A DNA stretch of 64,000 bases from NCBI RefSeq assembly GCF_048269545.1, contig NZ_JBLXIJ010000007.1:57993-121992 (forward strand). The letters are read 5' to 3'. The notes under the pieces were generated by a model. That model did not search any database, was not told the DNA's origin, and saw only the letters and a program-made list of their open reading frames with translations. Shown here one piece after another: positions 34,447-43,618 of this stretch. Origin of the DNA: Halpernia sp048269545 (GTDB taxonomy: Bacteria; Bacteroidota; Bacteroidia; Flavobacteriales; Weeksellaceae). The translations under genes were made by a program, and so were the position numbers. The first letter of the stretch is position 1; every line of letters begins with the position of its first letter.

Positions 34447-36219
34447 TTAAATTGGTTTTATAATATCTAAAAACCAAGCTTTTACATCGCCTTCTAAATC
34501 TTTTTCTAATTTCTCTTTACACCAAGAATGGTAATTATTTAACCAATCTTTTTCTGGCTGTGTCATTAAAGAAATATTCAAAACATTTCTATCAAACGGA
34601 CAAATTGTCAAAGTTTCAAAATCATAAAAAATTCCGTAATCTGTGGTTTCTACTTCACGCACTGCAATTAGATTTTCATGACGAATTCCATAATGATAAT
34701 CGTAATAAAAACCAGGCTCATTAGATAAAACCATTCCCGGAATTAATTCTTGAAAATTCATGTCTTTTCTGATATTTTGCGGACCTTCATGAACGTTCAT
34801 AAAACTTCCGACGCCGTGCCCTGTTCCGTGGTTGTAATCTTTTCCTTCTTTCCAAAGCGCCATTCTTGCAAAAGCATCGAGTTGAACGCCGCGAGTTCCT
34901 TTGGGGAATTTCACCATAGAAAGCTGAATCATTCCTTTAAAAGCCAAAGTACAATCAGTTTTAAACTCTTCAGAAGCAGTTCCTAAAGCGAAAGTTCTTG
35001 TGATATCTGTTGTTCCTTCTAAATATTGTCCGCCAGAATCTACTAAAATGGTGTCTTGATTTGTCACTTCTTTACTGCCTTCACTTTTCGCAGAATAATG
35101 CATAATTGCACCATTTTCTCTGAAACCAACGATACTTCCAAAACTTTCTCCCACGAAGTTTTTTCCTTCCGCTCTAAATCCCCGCAGTTTTTCACCGATG
35201 GAATATTCAGTCATCGCTTCTTTTCCAGCTTGATGAGTGAGCCAATAAAGAAATTTCACCATTGCAACGCCGTCTCTTTGCATCACAGTTCTAAAACCCT
35301 CCAATTCAGTTTTATTTTTAATGGCCTTCATTAAATTTCCTGGAACTGCGGCTTTTATAAAAGTATTACTTTCTTTTAAAGCTTCAAAAATGGATTGATT
35401 ACTGTTTGGAGAAATCAGAACCGTCTCATTATTGAAGTTGGTTAATTCGTCATAGAATTGATCATAAGGCAACATTTTAACACAGGAATCATCCATTTGT
35501 TTTCTTGCTTCAACATCCAACTTTTCTAAATTTACAAAAAGTTTTGCATCATTTTTAGTTAAAATTAGATAGCCTAAAAACACGGGATTAGATTGTACAT
35601 CACTTCCGCGTAAATTCAATGTCCATGCAACATCGTCCAAACTGGAAATAATGTGAACTGAAGCGCCCATTTCTTCCATTTTATTACGAATGTCAATTAG
35701 TTTATCATTAACAGATTTTCCTGCTCTTTCAATTGGATGAACAAAAACAGGATTTTTTACAGCACCAGAATTTCTATCTTTCCAGATTTCTTTTAAAAGT
35801 GGCAAATCCACTAATTTTCTATTTTTAGCTTCTAATTTCTCAGTTAATAATTCCCAGTTGGCGTTTGAAGTGGCGATTGCATTTACCGCAACTGTTCCAC
35901 CGTCTGGAATTTCGGAAATAATCCAATCGATGTAATTCGGCGTTCCTTCCATTCCATCTTTAAATAAATCAATTCCGGAATCTTCTAATTCTATCGGCGC
36001 TTGCACAAAATATCTTCCATCTGTCCAAAGTCCTGCATTATTTTTGGTAATTACTACAAAACCTGCAGAACCTGTAAATCCTGAAAGCCAAGCTCTTTCT
36101 TGCCATTCTTTTGGTAAATACTCGCTCATATGCGGATCTGCGGAATAAACTATAAAGGCATCAATATTATTTTCAGCCATTTTTTCGCGCAGTTGCGCTA
36201 CTTTTTCTTTGGAAGTCAT
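34447..36219 (-). CDS. Aminopeptidase P family protein (M24B)
   Basis: 590 residues with three domains: two creatinase-like N-terminal domains (about 1-300) and a C-terminal pita-bread catalytic domain. Metal ligands are visible: VDSGGQYLEGTTDITRTF (two aspartates), GTGHGVGSFMNVHEGP (histidines), SNEPGFYYD and RHENLIAV (glutamates). It should remove N-terminal residues before proline, with two Mn or Zn ions, in the cytoplasm; no signal peptide is present. Length matches Xaa-Pro aminopeptidase 1-type enzymes. Confidence 0.93.
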   Translation of the reverse strand: MTSKEKVAQLREKMAENNIDAFIVYSADPHMSEYLPKEWQERAWLSGFTGSAGFVVITKNNAGLWTDGRYFVQAPIELEDSGIDLFKDGMEGTPNYIDWIISEIPDGGTVAVNAIATSNANWELLTEKLEAKNRKLVDLPLLKEIWKDRNSGAVKNPVFVHPIERAGKSVNDKLIDIRNKMEEMGASVHIISSLDDVAWTLNLRGSDVQSNPVFLGYLILTKNDAKLFVNLEKLDVEARKQMDDSCVKMLPYDQFYDELTNFNNETVLISPNSNQSIFEALKESNTFIKAAVPGNLMKAIKNKTELEGFRTVMQRDGVAMVKFLYWLTHQAGKEAMTEYSIGEKLRGFRAEGKNFVGESFGSIVGFRENGAIMHYSAKSEGSKEVTNQDTILVDSGGQYLEGTTDITRTFALGTASEEFKTDCTLAFKGMIQLSMVKFPKGTRGVQLDAFARMALWKEGKDYNHGTGHGVGSFMNVHEGPQNIRKDMNFQELIPGMVLSNEPGFYYDYHYGIRHENLIAVREVETTDYGIFYDFETLTICPFDRNVLNISLMTQPEKDWLNNYHSWCKEKLEKDLEGDVKAWFLDIIKPI

Positions 36220-36406
36220 ATTATTTTATTTTGAAAGGTAAATTTACAAAAATCTTTTTCCTGAGAAGTTTCTCTTATGTTATTATTTAGTTAAATGTTC
36301 TCTAATTTTGTGATAATTATAGAATGTAAGTATTTGTAATTTAAAAATGGTTTCTACATTCAATAAGAAATTTATATCTTAACAGAAATTAAAAACTAAT
36401 TTTTAT

Positions 36407-37954
36407 ATGAATTATTCTTTGAAAACGGTTATTCTAACCTCTTTGATTTCAAGCAGTTTTGTTTTTTCTCAAACAAAAGATGCGGTTATTGAAAACATTA
36501 TGAACGAAAGTTTTAAGCATTCCCAATTAGAAAATTTGGCTTTTTCTTTAACTGATAGTATCGGTTCGCGATTAGTTGGAAGTCCAAAAATGCAACAAGC
36601 GCACAATTGGGCAGTTTCAAAATTTAAAAATTGGGGAATAGAAGCCAAAAATGAACAATGGGGAACCTGGAAATCTTGGGAACGCGGTACTTCTTCTGTA
36701 GAAATGGTTTATCCGCAAGTAAAGTCTTTGGAAGGAATGCAATTGGCGTGGAGTCCTTCAACAAAAAAAGGGGGAATTACTGCAGAAGTAATTATGATGC
36801 CTGAATTTAAAAGTAAAGAAGATTTTGAAAAATGGCTACCAAATGTGAAAGGTAAATTGGTAATGGTTTCGCAATATCAATGGACGGGAAGACCAGATTA
36901 TAATTGGAAAGAATATGCAACGCCAGAACTTTATGAAAAATATAAAAAAGAATCTGAAAAAGCCAATTCACAATGGAATAATTCCTTGAAAACTATTGGT
37001 TTATCTTGGCGAACATTAAATAAGCCTTTTGAAAAAGCGGGTGCAGCGGGAATTGTTTGGTCTAATTGGTCGCACGGATTTGGCGTGAATAAAATATTTT
37101 TTGCAGGAACAGAAAAAATTCCTGCGGTAAATATTTCTCTGGAAGATTATGGGCAATTATACAGAATGTTGCAGCACGGTATCACACCAAAATTAAAAAT
37201 TATTGCAAATTCAAAAGATTTGGGAATGGCTCCCACTTTTAACACAATTGCTACGATTAAAGGAAGTGAAAAACCAAATGAATATGTCATTTTATCTGCA
37301 CATTTTGATTCTTGGGACGGCGGAACTGGCGCAACGGACAACGGAACCGGGACAATTACAATGATGGAAGTTGCGAGAATTTTAAAAAAATATTATCCAA
37401 ATCCCAAAAGAACAATCGTAATTGGACTTTGGGGAAGTGAAGAACAAGGTTTAAATGGTTCTCGTGCTTATGTTTCTGACCATAAAGATCAGTTACCGAA
37501 AATACAAGCAGTTTTTAATCAGGATAATGGAACTGGAAGAGTCGTTAATATTAGCGGACAAGGTTTTGTAAATTCTTATCATTATATTGGGAAATGGCTT
37601 TCTGCAGTTCCACAATCTATAAGAAAAGAAATCACAACAAATTTTCCTGGATTTCCTGGTGGTGGCGGTTCAGATCACGCTTCTTTTGTTGCAGCAGGAG
37701 TTCCTGCATTTAGTTTAAGTTCAAATAGTTGGTCTTATGGAACTTACACATGGCATACAAACAGAGATACTTATGACAAAATAGTATTTGATGAAGTTAA
37801 AAATAATGTGGCGCTTACTGCAATTTTGACTTATATGGCATGTGAAGATCCTGAAAAAACTTCAGCAGAAAAAATAATAATGCCTGTCAATTTTCAAACT
37901 GGAAAATCAGCAAATTGGCCAGAAGTGAAAGAACCAATTAGAAAAGGAGAATAA
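36407..37954 (+). CDS. Secreted M28 family zinc aminopeptidase
   Basis: 515 residues. A signal peptide (about 1-22, ending near SSFVFSQ) is followed by a prodomain and PA insert, then the M28 catalytic domain: SAHFDSWDGGTGATDNGTG (metal H and D), WGSEEQGLNGSRAY (catalytic and metal glutamates), FNQDNGTGRV, GGSDHASFVAAGVPA and YTWHTNRDTYDKI. It probably acts in the periplasm or outside the cell on peptides. There is no T9SS sorting domain at its C-terminus. A strong terminator follows directly. Confidence 0.93.
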   Translation: MNYSLKTVILTSLISSSFVFSQTKDAVIENIMNESFKHSQLENLAFSLTDSIGSRLVGSPKMQQAHNWAVSKFKNWGIEAKNEQWGTWKSWERGTSSVEMVYPQVKSLEGMQLAWSPSTKKGGITAEVIMMPEFKSKEDFEKWLPNVKGKLVMVSQYQWTGRPDYNWKEYATPELYEKYKKESEKANSQWNNSLKTIGLSWRTLNKPFEKAGAAGIVWSNWSHGFGVNKIFFAGTEKIPAVNISLEDYGQLYRMLQHGITPKLKIIANSKDLGMAPTFNTIATIKGSEKPNEYVILSAHFDSWDGGTGATDNGTGTITMMEVARILKKYYPNPKRTIVIGLWGSEEQGLNGSRAYVSDHKDQLPKIQAVFNQDNGTGRVVNISGQGFVNSYHYIGKWLSAVPQSIRKEITTNFPGFPGGGGSDHASFVAAGVPAFSLSSNSWSYGTYTWHTNRDTYDKIVFDEVKNNVALTAILTYMACEDPEKTSAEKIIMPVNFQTGKSANWPEVKEPIRKGE

Positions 37955-37967
37955 TTTACATAAAAAT

Positions 37968-37999
37968 AAAAGAGCAGAATTAGTTCTGCTCTTTTTTAT
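37968..37999. terminator. Bidirectional terminator after the M28 peptidase gene
   Basis: AAAAGAGCAGAA (37968-37979) and TTCTGCTCTTTT (37984-37995) form a perfect 12-bp stem with a 4-nt loop, and T residues follow. It overlaps the end of the convergent xth gene. Confidence 0.9.
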
Positions 38000-38769
38000 A
38001 AATCAATATCAATCCAAACTGGAACGTGATCGCTGGTTTTTTCCCAACCACGCACTTCTTTATCAATACCAAAAGTTTTAAGATTCTTCACTAAATTTTC
38101 ACTCAAAAGAAAATGATCGATTCGCATTCCCGCGTTTCTCTCAAAAGCTTTTCTAAAATAATCGTAAAAAGTATAAAGTTCTTCTTTAGGTCTTAAATAA
38201 CGAAGCGCATCTGTAAATCCTAGAGAAATTAAATTGGAAAATTCTTCACGGACTTTTGGTAAAAAAAGAGCATCGTTCTTATATTTTTCAGGTTTATAAA
38301 CATCTTTTTCAGTTGGAATAATATTAAAATCGCCACAGATAATTATTTTTTTACCCGAAGAAATCAGAACTTCGGCTTGTGCCTGAAAACGTTCCAGCCA
38401 ATTTAATTTATATTCATATTTTTCACCCGGCGTGGGATTTCCGTTAGGAACATAAATACAGCACAAAATAAAATCTTCAGATTCTACTTCTAAATAACGA
38501 CTTTGCTCATCGCTTTTATTTCCCGGCAAAACGCGGCGTCTTTCTTTTAATTTAATATTCTTACTCAAAACCGCCACACCATTCCAACTTTTTTGTCCAA
38601 CCCAGATTGCATCATAACCTGCAGCGTTGATCTCCTCCAAAGGAAATTTTTCTTGAGGCGCTTTCAACTCTTGTAAACAAACCAAATCTGGTTGATTTTC
38701 TTCCAACCATTTGAGTAAAACAGGCAATCTACCATTGACTCCATTGACATTATAAGTCGCAATTTTCAT
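37996..38769 (-). CDS. xth: Exodeoxyribonuclease III (AP endonuclease)
   Basis: 257 residues. Family signatures are MKIATYNVNGVNGR, CLQELKAP with the metal glutamate, the GDFNIIPTEKDVY active-site block, and a C-terminal SDHVPVWIDI with the catalytic histidine. It repairs abasic sites and 3' blocks in DNA. Nothing unusual. Isolated gene. Confidence 0.95.
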   Translation of the reverse strand: MKIATYNVNGVNGRLPVLLKWLEENQPDLVCLQELKAPQEKFPLEEINAAGYDAIWVGQKSWNGVAVLSKNIKLKERRRVLPGNKSDEQSRYLEVESEDFILCCIYVPNGNPTPGEKYEYKLNWLERFQAQAEVLISSGKKIIICGDFNIIPTEKDVYKPEKYKNDALFLPKVREEFSNLISLGFTDALRYLRPKEELYTFYDYFRKAFERNAGMRIDHFLLSENLVKNLKTFGIDKEVRGWEKTSDHVPVWIDIDL

Positions 38770-38968
38770 ATTTAAAGATTATGAAACTAAGTTATAAAAA
38801 TAACTTCAGTGTTAAAAGATTTTAAATTGTGGATTAAATTTCTTTTAGTCTTATTTTTTGTTTTTTATAATTGATGGTGTAGTTCATGGTGAAAAAAACA
38901 ATTAAAATACAATCCCTTTTTAAGTTTTTAAAAGCTTAATTTTGCAGCCCGAAATAAAGATACTTTTT

Positions 38969-39415
38969 ATGAAAAAAATTGGCGAACACAGAAAAACTCT
39001 TGGAGTAGACAATACTGCAACTTTAAAGGAATTAAAAACAATTTATAGAAATTCCATGAAAGACGCACATCCTGATAAATTTGTAAATGATGAAACTGGA
39101 AAACTGGAAGCCCAAGAAAAAAGTAAATCTATAATCGAAGCTTATCATTTTTTGGTGAGTATCAATAAAGAAACGCAAGAAAAATACAAAGAAGAATATA
39201 TTGAAACCATTTCAAAATCCATTATCAGCGATTTTTATTTAGAGAAATCTATTTTAAAAGTTCAACATCTCAATGGGAAAATGTTTGAATATATTGGTGT
39301 TCCCAGAAATACTTATATTAAAATGGTGAATTCTGATTCTCCAAGTCGTTTTGCAAGACGTCATATTTACGGGAAATTTATTTACCGCAAAAATGGTGAA
39401 GCCATGGAAGTTTAA
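38969..39415 (+). CDS. KTSC domain protein with N-terminal J domain
   Basis: 148 residues from the ATG giving MKKIGEHRKTLGV; a TTG 27 nt earlier is unlikely. Residues 3-65 resemble a J domain, with helix LKELKTIYRNSMKDA and the diagnostic HPD at 34-36, so it may stimulate an Hsp70. The C-terminal 65 residues are a KTSC domain (ILKVQHLNGKMFEYIGVP, then SRFARRHIYGKF), a small fold of uncertain role, sometimes linked to nucleic-acid binding. The combination is common in flavobacteria. It is convergent with the zinc-motif monooxygenase. Confidence 0.88.
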   Translation: MKKIGEHRKTLGVDNTATLKELKTIYRNSMKDAHPDKFVNDETGKLEAQEKSKSIIEAYHFLVSINKETQEKYKEEYIETISKSIISDFYLEKSILKVQHLNGKMFEYIGVPRNTYIKMVNSDSPSRFARRHIYGKFIYRKNGEAMEV

Positions 39416-39437
39416 TTATAAATTTTAAAATTAAATT

Positions 39438-40895
39438 CTATATTTTTTTTCTTTTCAGAACTTTTCCACGAGGTTCATTTGCTTCATATAAAGCCATTTC
39501 GGAATGTAGAATTTGTGCAGCGGAAGCAGAATCTTCAACTTTAATAGCACTGCGTTTTAACATTTCAGTTTCGAAATTTTTTAAAACATTTTCACGTAAT
39601 CCTTTTTCTTTCCATTCCGATAAATTTTTTCCAATTTTGGAAATTTCTCGAGCCAAAGACAGCGCATCTAAAAGCGCTTGATTTGCGCCTTGTCCTTTAA
39701 AGGGACTCATGGGGTGAGCTGCGTCACCAATTAGCGTAACTGCTCCTGCTTTTTCTAATAATTTTTCTTCAAGCAAAGCGCGGTCATAAACTGGATAACC
39801 AGAAATCTGAGTTTCCAAAGTTGCTGCAATAATTTCTGGAATTGGTGAATGCCATTTCGTTCTGCGAAGCGCTTCTTCTTTCAACGCTTTACTTCCTTTT
39901 AAACTTAAATTTTTAGCTTCATTTTCCAACATTGGAAAACTTAATTGCCACATCACAGAATCTTTATCAAATGGCATTATATAAATTCTTTCATTACCAT
40001 TCGCGGTTTGGAAAACAGTTGCAGAATCAAGCAAATCACTTTCAACTTCAAGCACAGAAAGTGGACAAATTCCCAAAATAACAATGCAATCCAAATAACG
40101 AAGTGGCGTGACTTTTTCTCCGATTAATTGATCCCGAACCGCACTGCGAATTCCATCTGCTCCAACTACAAGATCAGCTTTTGCGTTTTTTATTTTTCCA
40201 TTAATTTGAAAATTGAGTTCGATTTTTCCATCTTCATTTTCTTTAAAATTAAGAAATTGATGTCCCCATTTTACAGAATTATTTTCACCGAGTTGTTCAA
40301 GCAACTTAAAACGCAAAGATTGTCGAGCAATGTGAATATTACTGCGTTTTGGAGTTGATTGAGTATTTTTAGTATTTTCTAACCACTTTCTCATTCCCCA
40401 TTCTGCGACGATTTTCCCGTCAGTGGAATGAACCAAATGTCGTGTTGAAACCACCCCTTTTTCTAAATTAAAAATACCAAACCCTTCAATCGCTTTACTT
40501 GCTTGTTGCAAAGTGAGTCCATATCCTTGCGAGCGTTCATCAAAACTGATATCACGCTCATAAATGGTGAAAGGAATTCCACGATGCAAACACCCAATTG
40601 CAAGAGCAATTCCACCAATTCCAGCGCCAATAATTGCAATGTGTGGATAATTTTTAATATCTGGAATTGGAAAACTTTCCGAAGAAATTATTCCAGAACC
40701 GGAACAAGTTTGACAATTGTATAAATGCGATTTCGGTGGAATTGGTTTAATTTTATTATGTGTTTCTTCAAATTCTTCCACTTCTTTTTGGTATCGAAGT
40801 TTTGCGCTTTTTTTAATTCTGCGCTTTTTTTTGCCTAATCCGTTACATTCAGGACAAGCTTTAAAATAAATTCCTTCATTTTTATTCTCTTGCAT
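39438..40895 (-). CDS. FAD-dependent monooxygenase with N-terminal DnaJ-like CxxCxGxG zinc motif
   Basis: 485 residues. An N-terminal segment (about 10-70) carries CPECNGLG (14-21) and CQTCSGSG (61-68), the same repeats that bind zinc in DnaJ, separated by a basic helix. From residue 83 a p-hydroxybenzoate-hydroxylase-type flavoprotein follows: IIGAGIGGIALAIG, the ADLVVGADGIRSAVR NAD(P)H-region motif, and LIGDAAHPMSPFKGQGANQA near the flavin. It should hydroxylate an aromatic or other small substrate with O2; the substrate is unknown. The zinc element could mediate protein contact. The gene is isolated on its strand. Confidence 0.87.
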   Translation of the reverse strand: MQENKNEGIYFKACPECNGLGKKKRRIKKSAKLRYQKEVEEFEETHNKIKPIPPKSHLYNCQTCSGSGIISSESFPIPDIKNYPHIAIIGAGIGGIALAIGCLHRGIPFTIYERDISFDERSQGYGLTLQQASKAIEGFGIFNLEKGVVSTRHLVHSTDGKIVAEWGMRKWLENTKNTQSTPKRSNIHIARQSLRFKLLEQLGENNSVKWGHQFLNFKENEDGKIELNFQINGKIKNAKADLVVGADGIRSAVRDQLIGEKVTPLRYLDCIVILGICPLSVLEVESDLLDSATVFQTANGNERIYIMPFDKDSVMWQLSFPMLENEAKNLSLKGSKALKEEALRRTKWHSPIPEIIAATLETQISGYPVYDRALLEEKLLEKAGAVTLIGDAAHPMSPFKGQGANQALLDALSLAREISKIGKNLSEWKEKGLRENVLKNFETEMLKRSAIKVEDSASAAQILHSEMALYEANEPRGKVLKRKKI

Positions 40896-40976
40896 TTTTA
40901 TTTCTTTAAGCTGATTTTTAAACTTTTTAAAACCTAAAAACTGATTAAATTTAATTCTTTTAAACCAATAAGTTAA

Positions 40977-41471
40977 TTATTTTTTCAAAGTTTCCAAAAG
41001 TGTATCTAAATAATTTAAAGTCATTGTAAAACCACCTCTGAAACCCATTTCGAGCATTTTCTCAAAACGTTCTTGGGATTCATTTGTAATAATAATATTT
41101 ACTTTTGTAATTCCGTTTTCTTCACTGAAATTAAAATCCCAATCAGAACCAGGTAACTCGGGGTTTTCATCTTTATCGGCAAAAGCATTCGTCATTTTAA
41201 AATTAGTTTTGGGTGTAATTGAAACATACTTTTGAAGAGACCAACTTTCCTCTCCTTCTGGACTCACCATTGCGTAAAAACGTTTCCCACCAACTTTAAA
41301 ATTCATATTTTTAGTCTTAGATTCCCATGGTTTTGGAGCCCACCATTGATCTAAAATTTCTTGTTTGGTAAAAGCATCCCAAACCAAAGTAAGTTCTGCT
41401 GCAAATTCTTTGCTAATTAAAACTTTGTTTGCTGCTTTATCTACAGTAAAATCAAAAAGTAAATTGTTCAT
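40977..41471 (-). CDS. SRPBCC (AHSA1-like) domain protein
   Basis: 164 residues with the AHSA1/START-like pattern: VLISKEFAAELTLVWDAFTK, ILDQWWAPKPWESKT, a GGKRFYAMVSPEGEESW block and a C-terminal MGFRGGFTMTLNYLDTLLE helix. The fold binds hydrophobic ligands in a groove. It begins 5 nt after the ArsR-type gene's stop, the well-known regulator/SRPBCC pairing, so the regulator likely controls it. Ligand unknown. Confidence 0.9.
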   Translation of the reverse strand: MNNLLFDFTVDKAANKVLISKEFAAELTLVWDAFTKQEILDQWWAPKPWESKTKNMNFKVGGKRFYAMVSPEGEESWSLQKYVSITPKTNFKMTNAFADKDENPELPGSDWDFNFSEENGITKVNIIITNESQERFEKMLEMGFRGGFTMTLNYLDTLLETLKK

Positions 41472-41476
41472 TTTAT

Positions 41477-41788
41477 TTATTTTTTTAAGGTTTTTAATAC
41501 TTCATCAAGTTGATTAAATCGTGTTTCCCAAATTTCCCGGAAATCTTTTAACCAAATATCTATTTGTTTTAATTTATCTATTTCAAGAGAATAAAATATC
41601 TCTCTACCTTCTTGTTTCGGCGTAATCATTTCACATTCTGATAAAATTTTTAAATGTTTTGAAACTGCTTGTCTTGTCATATTAAAATTTTCAGCAATTG
41701 CATTTGGAGTCATCGCATGCAATGCAATTAAAGAAATAATTGCCCGTCTTGTGGGATCTGCAATGGCTTGAAATATATCTCTTCTCAT
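41477..41788 (-). CDS. ArsR-family winged-helix transcriptional regulator
   Basis: 103 residues. The N-terminal IFQAIADPTRRAIISLIALH is diagnostic, followed by the recognition helix in NMTRQAVSKHLKILSECEMI and the beta-wing KQEGREIFYSL. It lacks metal-binding cysteines, as usual for the subgroup paired with SRPBCC proteins. It probably represses its own two-gene operon. An AGTTGCGCAA / TTGGTTGCAAAT region just upstream could hold its operator. Confidence 0.92.
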   Translation of the reverse strand: MRRDIFQAIADPTRRAIISLIALHAMTPNAIAENFNMTRQAVSKHLKILSECEMITPKQEGREIFYSLEIDKLKQIDIWLKDFREIWETRFNQLDEVLKTLKK

Positions 41789-41870
41789 TTTATAATTTAA
41801 ATTTTAAGCAACTAATTGGTTGCAAATATAAGTGCAACTTTTCAGTTGCGCAAGTTTTTTTATAATTATT

Positions 41871-41900
41871 TTAAAAAAAAAGTCAAGATTAAATCTTGAC
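41871..41900 (-). terminator. Terminator after the HPF-like gene
   Basis: GTCAAGATT and AATCTTGAC form a palindrome at 41882-41900. On the minus strand it is followed by nine or more T, as expected after the gene that ends at 41932. Confidence 0.75.
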
Positions 41901-41931
41901 AAATTTTATAAAATCAATTTAATTTTAAATT

Positions 41932-42246
41932 TTAATACGTTTTTAATTTCCCCATTGTAGAATCAAGTGATGTTTTCATTTTATCTACAGCTGCGTGAAA
42001 GGCTTTCTCTACGGTATTTCCAAATCCAGTAACTGCAATGGGCTGCATTCCTTTTATTCGCGCTTCCAACACACATCTTTTATCTTTTTCGCCGCTTTTG
42101 TCACCATTTTCATCACTTATTTTTATTTCAATTCTAGTAAGATGGTCGCTAAATCTTTCAAAAGAAATTTTGGTTTCTTCTTTAAAATAAGCAATCATTT
42201 GTGCAGTTCCATCAATATTGTTGTCGGTGTTTATTAAAATTTCCAT
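41932..42246 (-). CDS. HPF/RaiA-family ribosome-associated protein
   Basis: 104 residues. The pattern (MEILINTDNNIDGTAQMIAY, FSDHLTRIEIKISDENGDKS, RCVLEARIKGMQPIAVTGFG, VEKAFHAAVDKMKTSLDSTM) matches the short HPF/RaiA-like ribosome-associated domain of Bacteroidota. It lacks the long-form dimerisation tail. Short HPF proteins silence ribosomes in stationary phase; this one belongs to a divergent subgroup, so the role is probable rather than certain. Confidence 0.85.
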   Translation of the reverse strand: MEILINTDNNIDGTAQMIAYFKEETKISFERFSDHLTRIEIKISDENGDKSGEKDKRCVLEARIKGMQPIAVTGFGNTVEKAFHAAVDKMKTSLDSTMGKLKTY

Positions 42247-42412
42247 TTTCTATTTTTTTAAAATTTTTTATTACTCTAAAGATAGATTATTAAAATTCAA
42301 ATAAACTTAAAAACTCTTTATTTAACATCGGTTTAACAAATAATTTAATCAATTTTTAAAGTTTTAAAATTTTATCTTACTCTTCTAAAAGAAATTTTTT
42401 TAATTTTTACTT

Positions 42413-43468
42413 TTATAAATAAATCACCTTCTCTTTTGTTGAACTCTTCAAAACCGCTTCAATAATTCTCATATTTTGAAGAATTTCAAATCCAGGCGAA
42501 GGTAATTTTTCTCCGAAAACAATATGTTCATAAATTTCTTGATAATAATTCATATAATCTCCCGCTTCACTTGTCATCAATTCTCTTTTCCATCTTCCAT
42601 TTTCATCTAAATAATTTAAAATTCCGTCTGGTTCAATTAAATTTTTTGTCCAATCTTTCGCAATATTCGGAATAATGCCTGGAACCAATTCCATCTCTTG
42701 CGTATCACTTCTTTCTTGTAAAAAACTGCCTTTTTCACCATGAAGCATATAAGCAAAATGCGCCTCTTTGGTAAAAACTGAAGATTTCAAACGTACGCGT
42801 AATTCATTTTTATAATAAAGAATGATTTCAAAATAATCATTTGCAAATGCGTCTCCTTTCATAGAAAAAACATCGGCAAAGAGTTTTTTGGGAAAGCCAA
42901 AAAGCTGAGTCGCTTGATCTATTAAATGAGAACCCAAATCGTGAACTGCTCCAGAACCTTTTAATTCTGGGTTTTCTTTGTGCTCTTTTTCACTCGCTTC
43001 CGTTCGGTAACGATCAAAACGAATTTCTACTTCTTTAATTTTTCCTAGTTTTCCTTCTTCTAAAATCTTTTGAACTTGCAAATAATCCCGATCAAATCGA
43101 CGGTTTTGATACACACTTAAAAAGAGATTTTTTTCTTTTGCCAAGTTTACTAATTCTTCAGCTTCTGCAAGAGAAACGCAAAAAGGTTTTTCTACAATCA
43201 CATTTTTTCTCGCTTCCAAAGCCAATTTTACATGAATGAAATGCAGTTGAACCGGTGTATTTACAACAACCAAATCTACATCTGCATTTTGTAGCATATC
43301 TTCCACAGATTTATAAATTGTTGCGTTCGGATATTTGTTTTTGGATTCTTCTTTATTTCGTTCCACAATCGCTGACATAAAAAAGCCAGGATGTTCTTTT
43401 AAAAACGGTGCGTGAAAGACTTTTCCACTCATTCCAAAAGCACAAAGTGCTACTTTTATCAATTGCAT
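42413..43468 (-). CDS. Gfo/Idh/MocA family oxidoreductase
   Basis: 351 residues from the ATG giving MQLIKVALCAFGMSGKVFHA; a TTG six codons upstream is less likely. The N-terminal Rossmann domain includes the FGMSGKVFHAPFL nucleotide loop, then VVVNTPVQLHF and the EKPFCVSLAEAEEL motif with the conserved lysine. The C-terminal domain has KGSGAVHDLGSHLIDQ. Members act on sugars or cyclitols using NAD(P); the substrate here cannot be given. No neighbouring sugar genes are present. Confidence 0.9.
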   Translation of the reverse strand: MQLIKVALCAFGMSGKVFHAPFLKEHPGFFMSAIVERNKEESKNKYPNATIYKSVEDMLQNADVDLVVVNTPVQLHFIHVKLALEARKNVIVEKPFCVSLAEAEELVNLAKEKNLFLSVYQNRRFDRDYLQVQKILEEGKLGKIKEVEIRFDRYRTEASEKEHKENPELKGSGAVHDLGSHLIDQATQLFGFPKKLFADVFSMKGDAFANDYFEIILYYKNELRVRLKSSVFTKEAHFAYMLHGEKGSFLQERSDTQEMELVPGIIPNIAKDWTKNLIEPDGILNYLDENGRWKRELMTSEAGDYMNYYQEIYEHIVFGEKLPSPGFEILQNMRIIEAVLKSSTKEKVIYL

Positions 43469-43578
43469 ATTTCTAATTTCTAACAAATATCGTTATTCAT
43501 AAACAAAATTAAATGAGTTGTTATTATATTTTGAGTTTTAAATAAGAGAAGAAATTCGCAGTTTTAAACTGAAAGTCT

Positions 43579-43586
43579 TAACTTTG
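43579..43586 (+). promoter_or_regulatory. -7 promoter element upstream of pruA
   Basis: TAACTTTG is a perfect TAnnTTTG match 32 nt before the ATG. No convincing -33 TTG at the usual distance was found. Confidence 0.4.
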
Positions 43587-43618
43587 TAACAATAGTTATA
43601 AATTATAAAAATAAAGAT

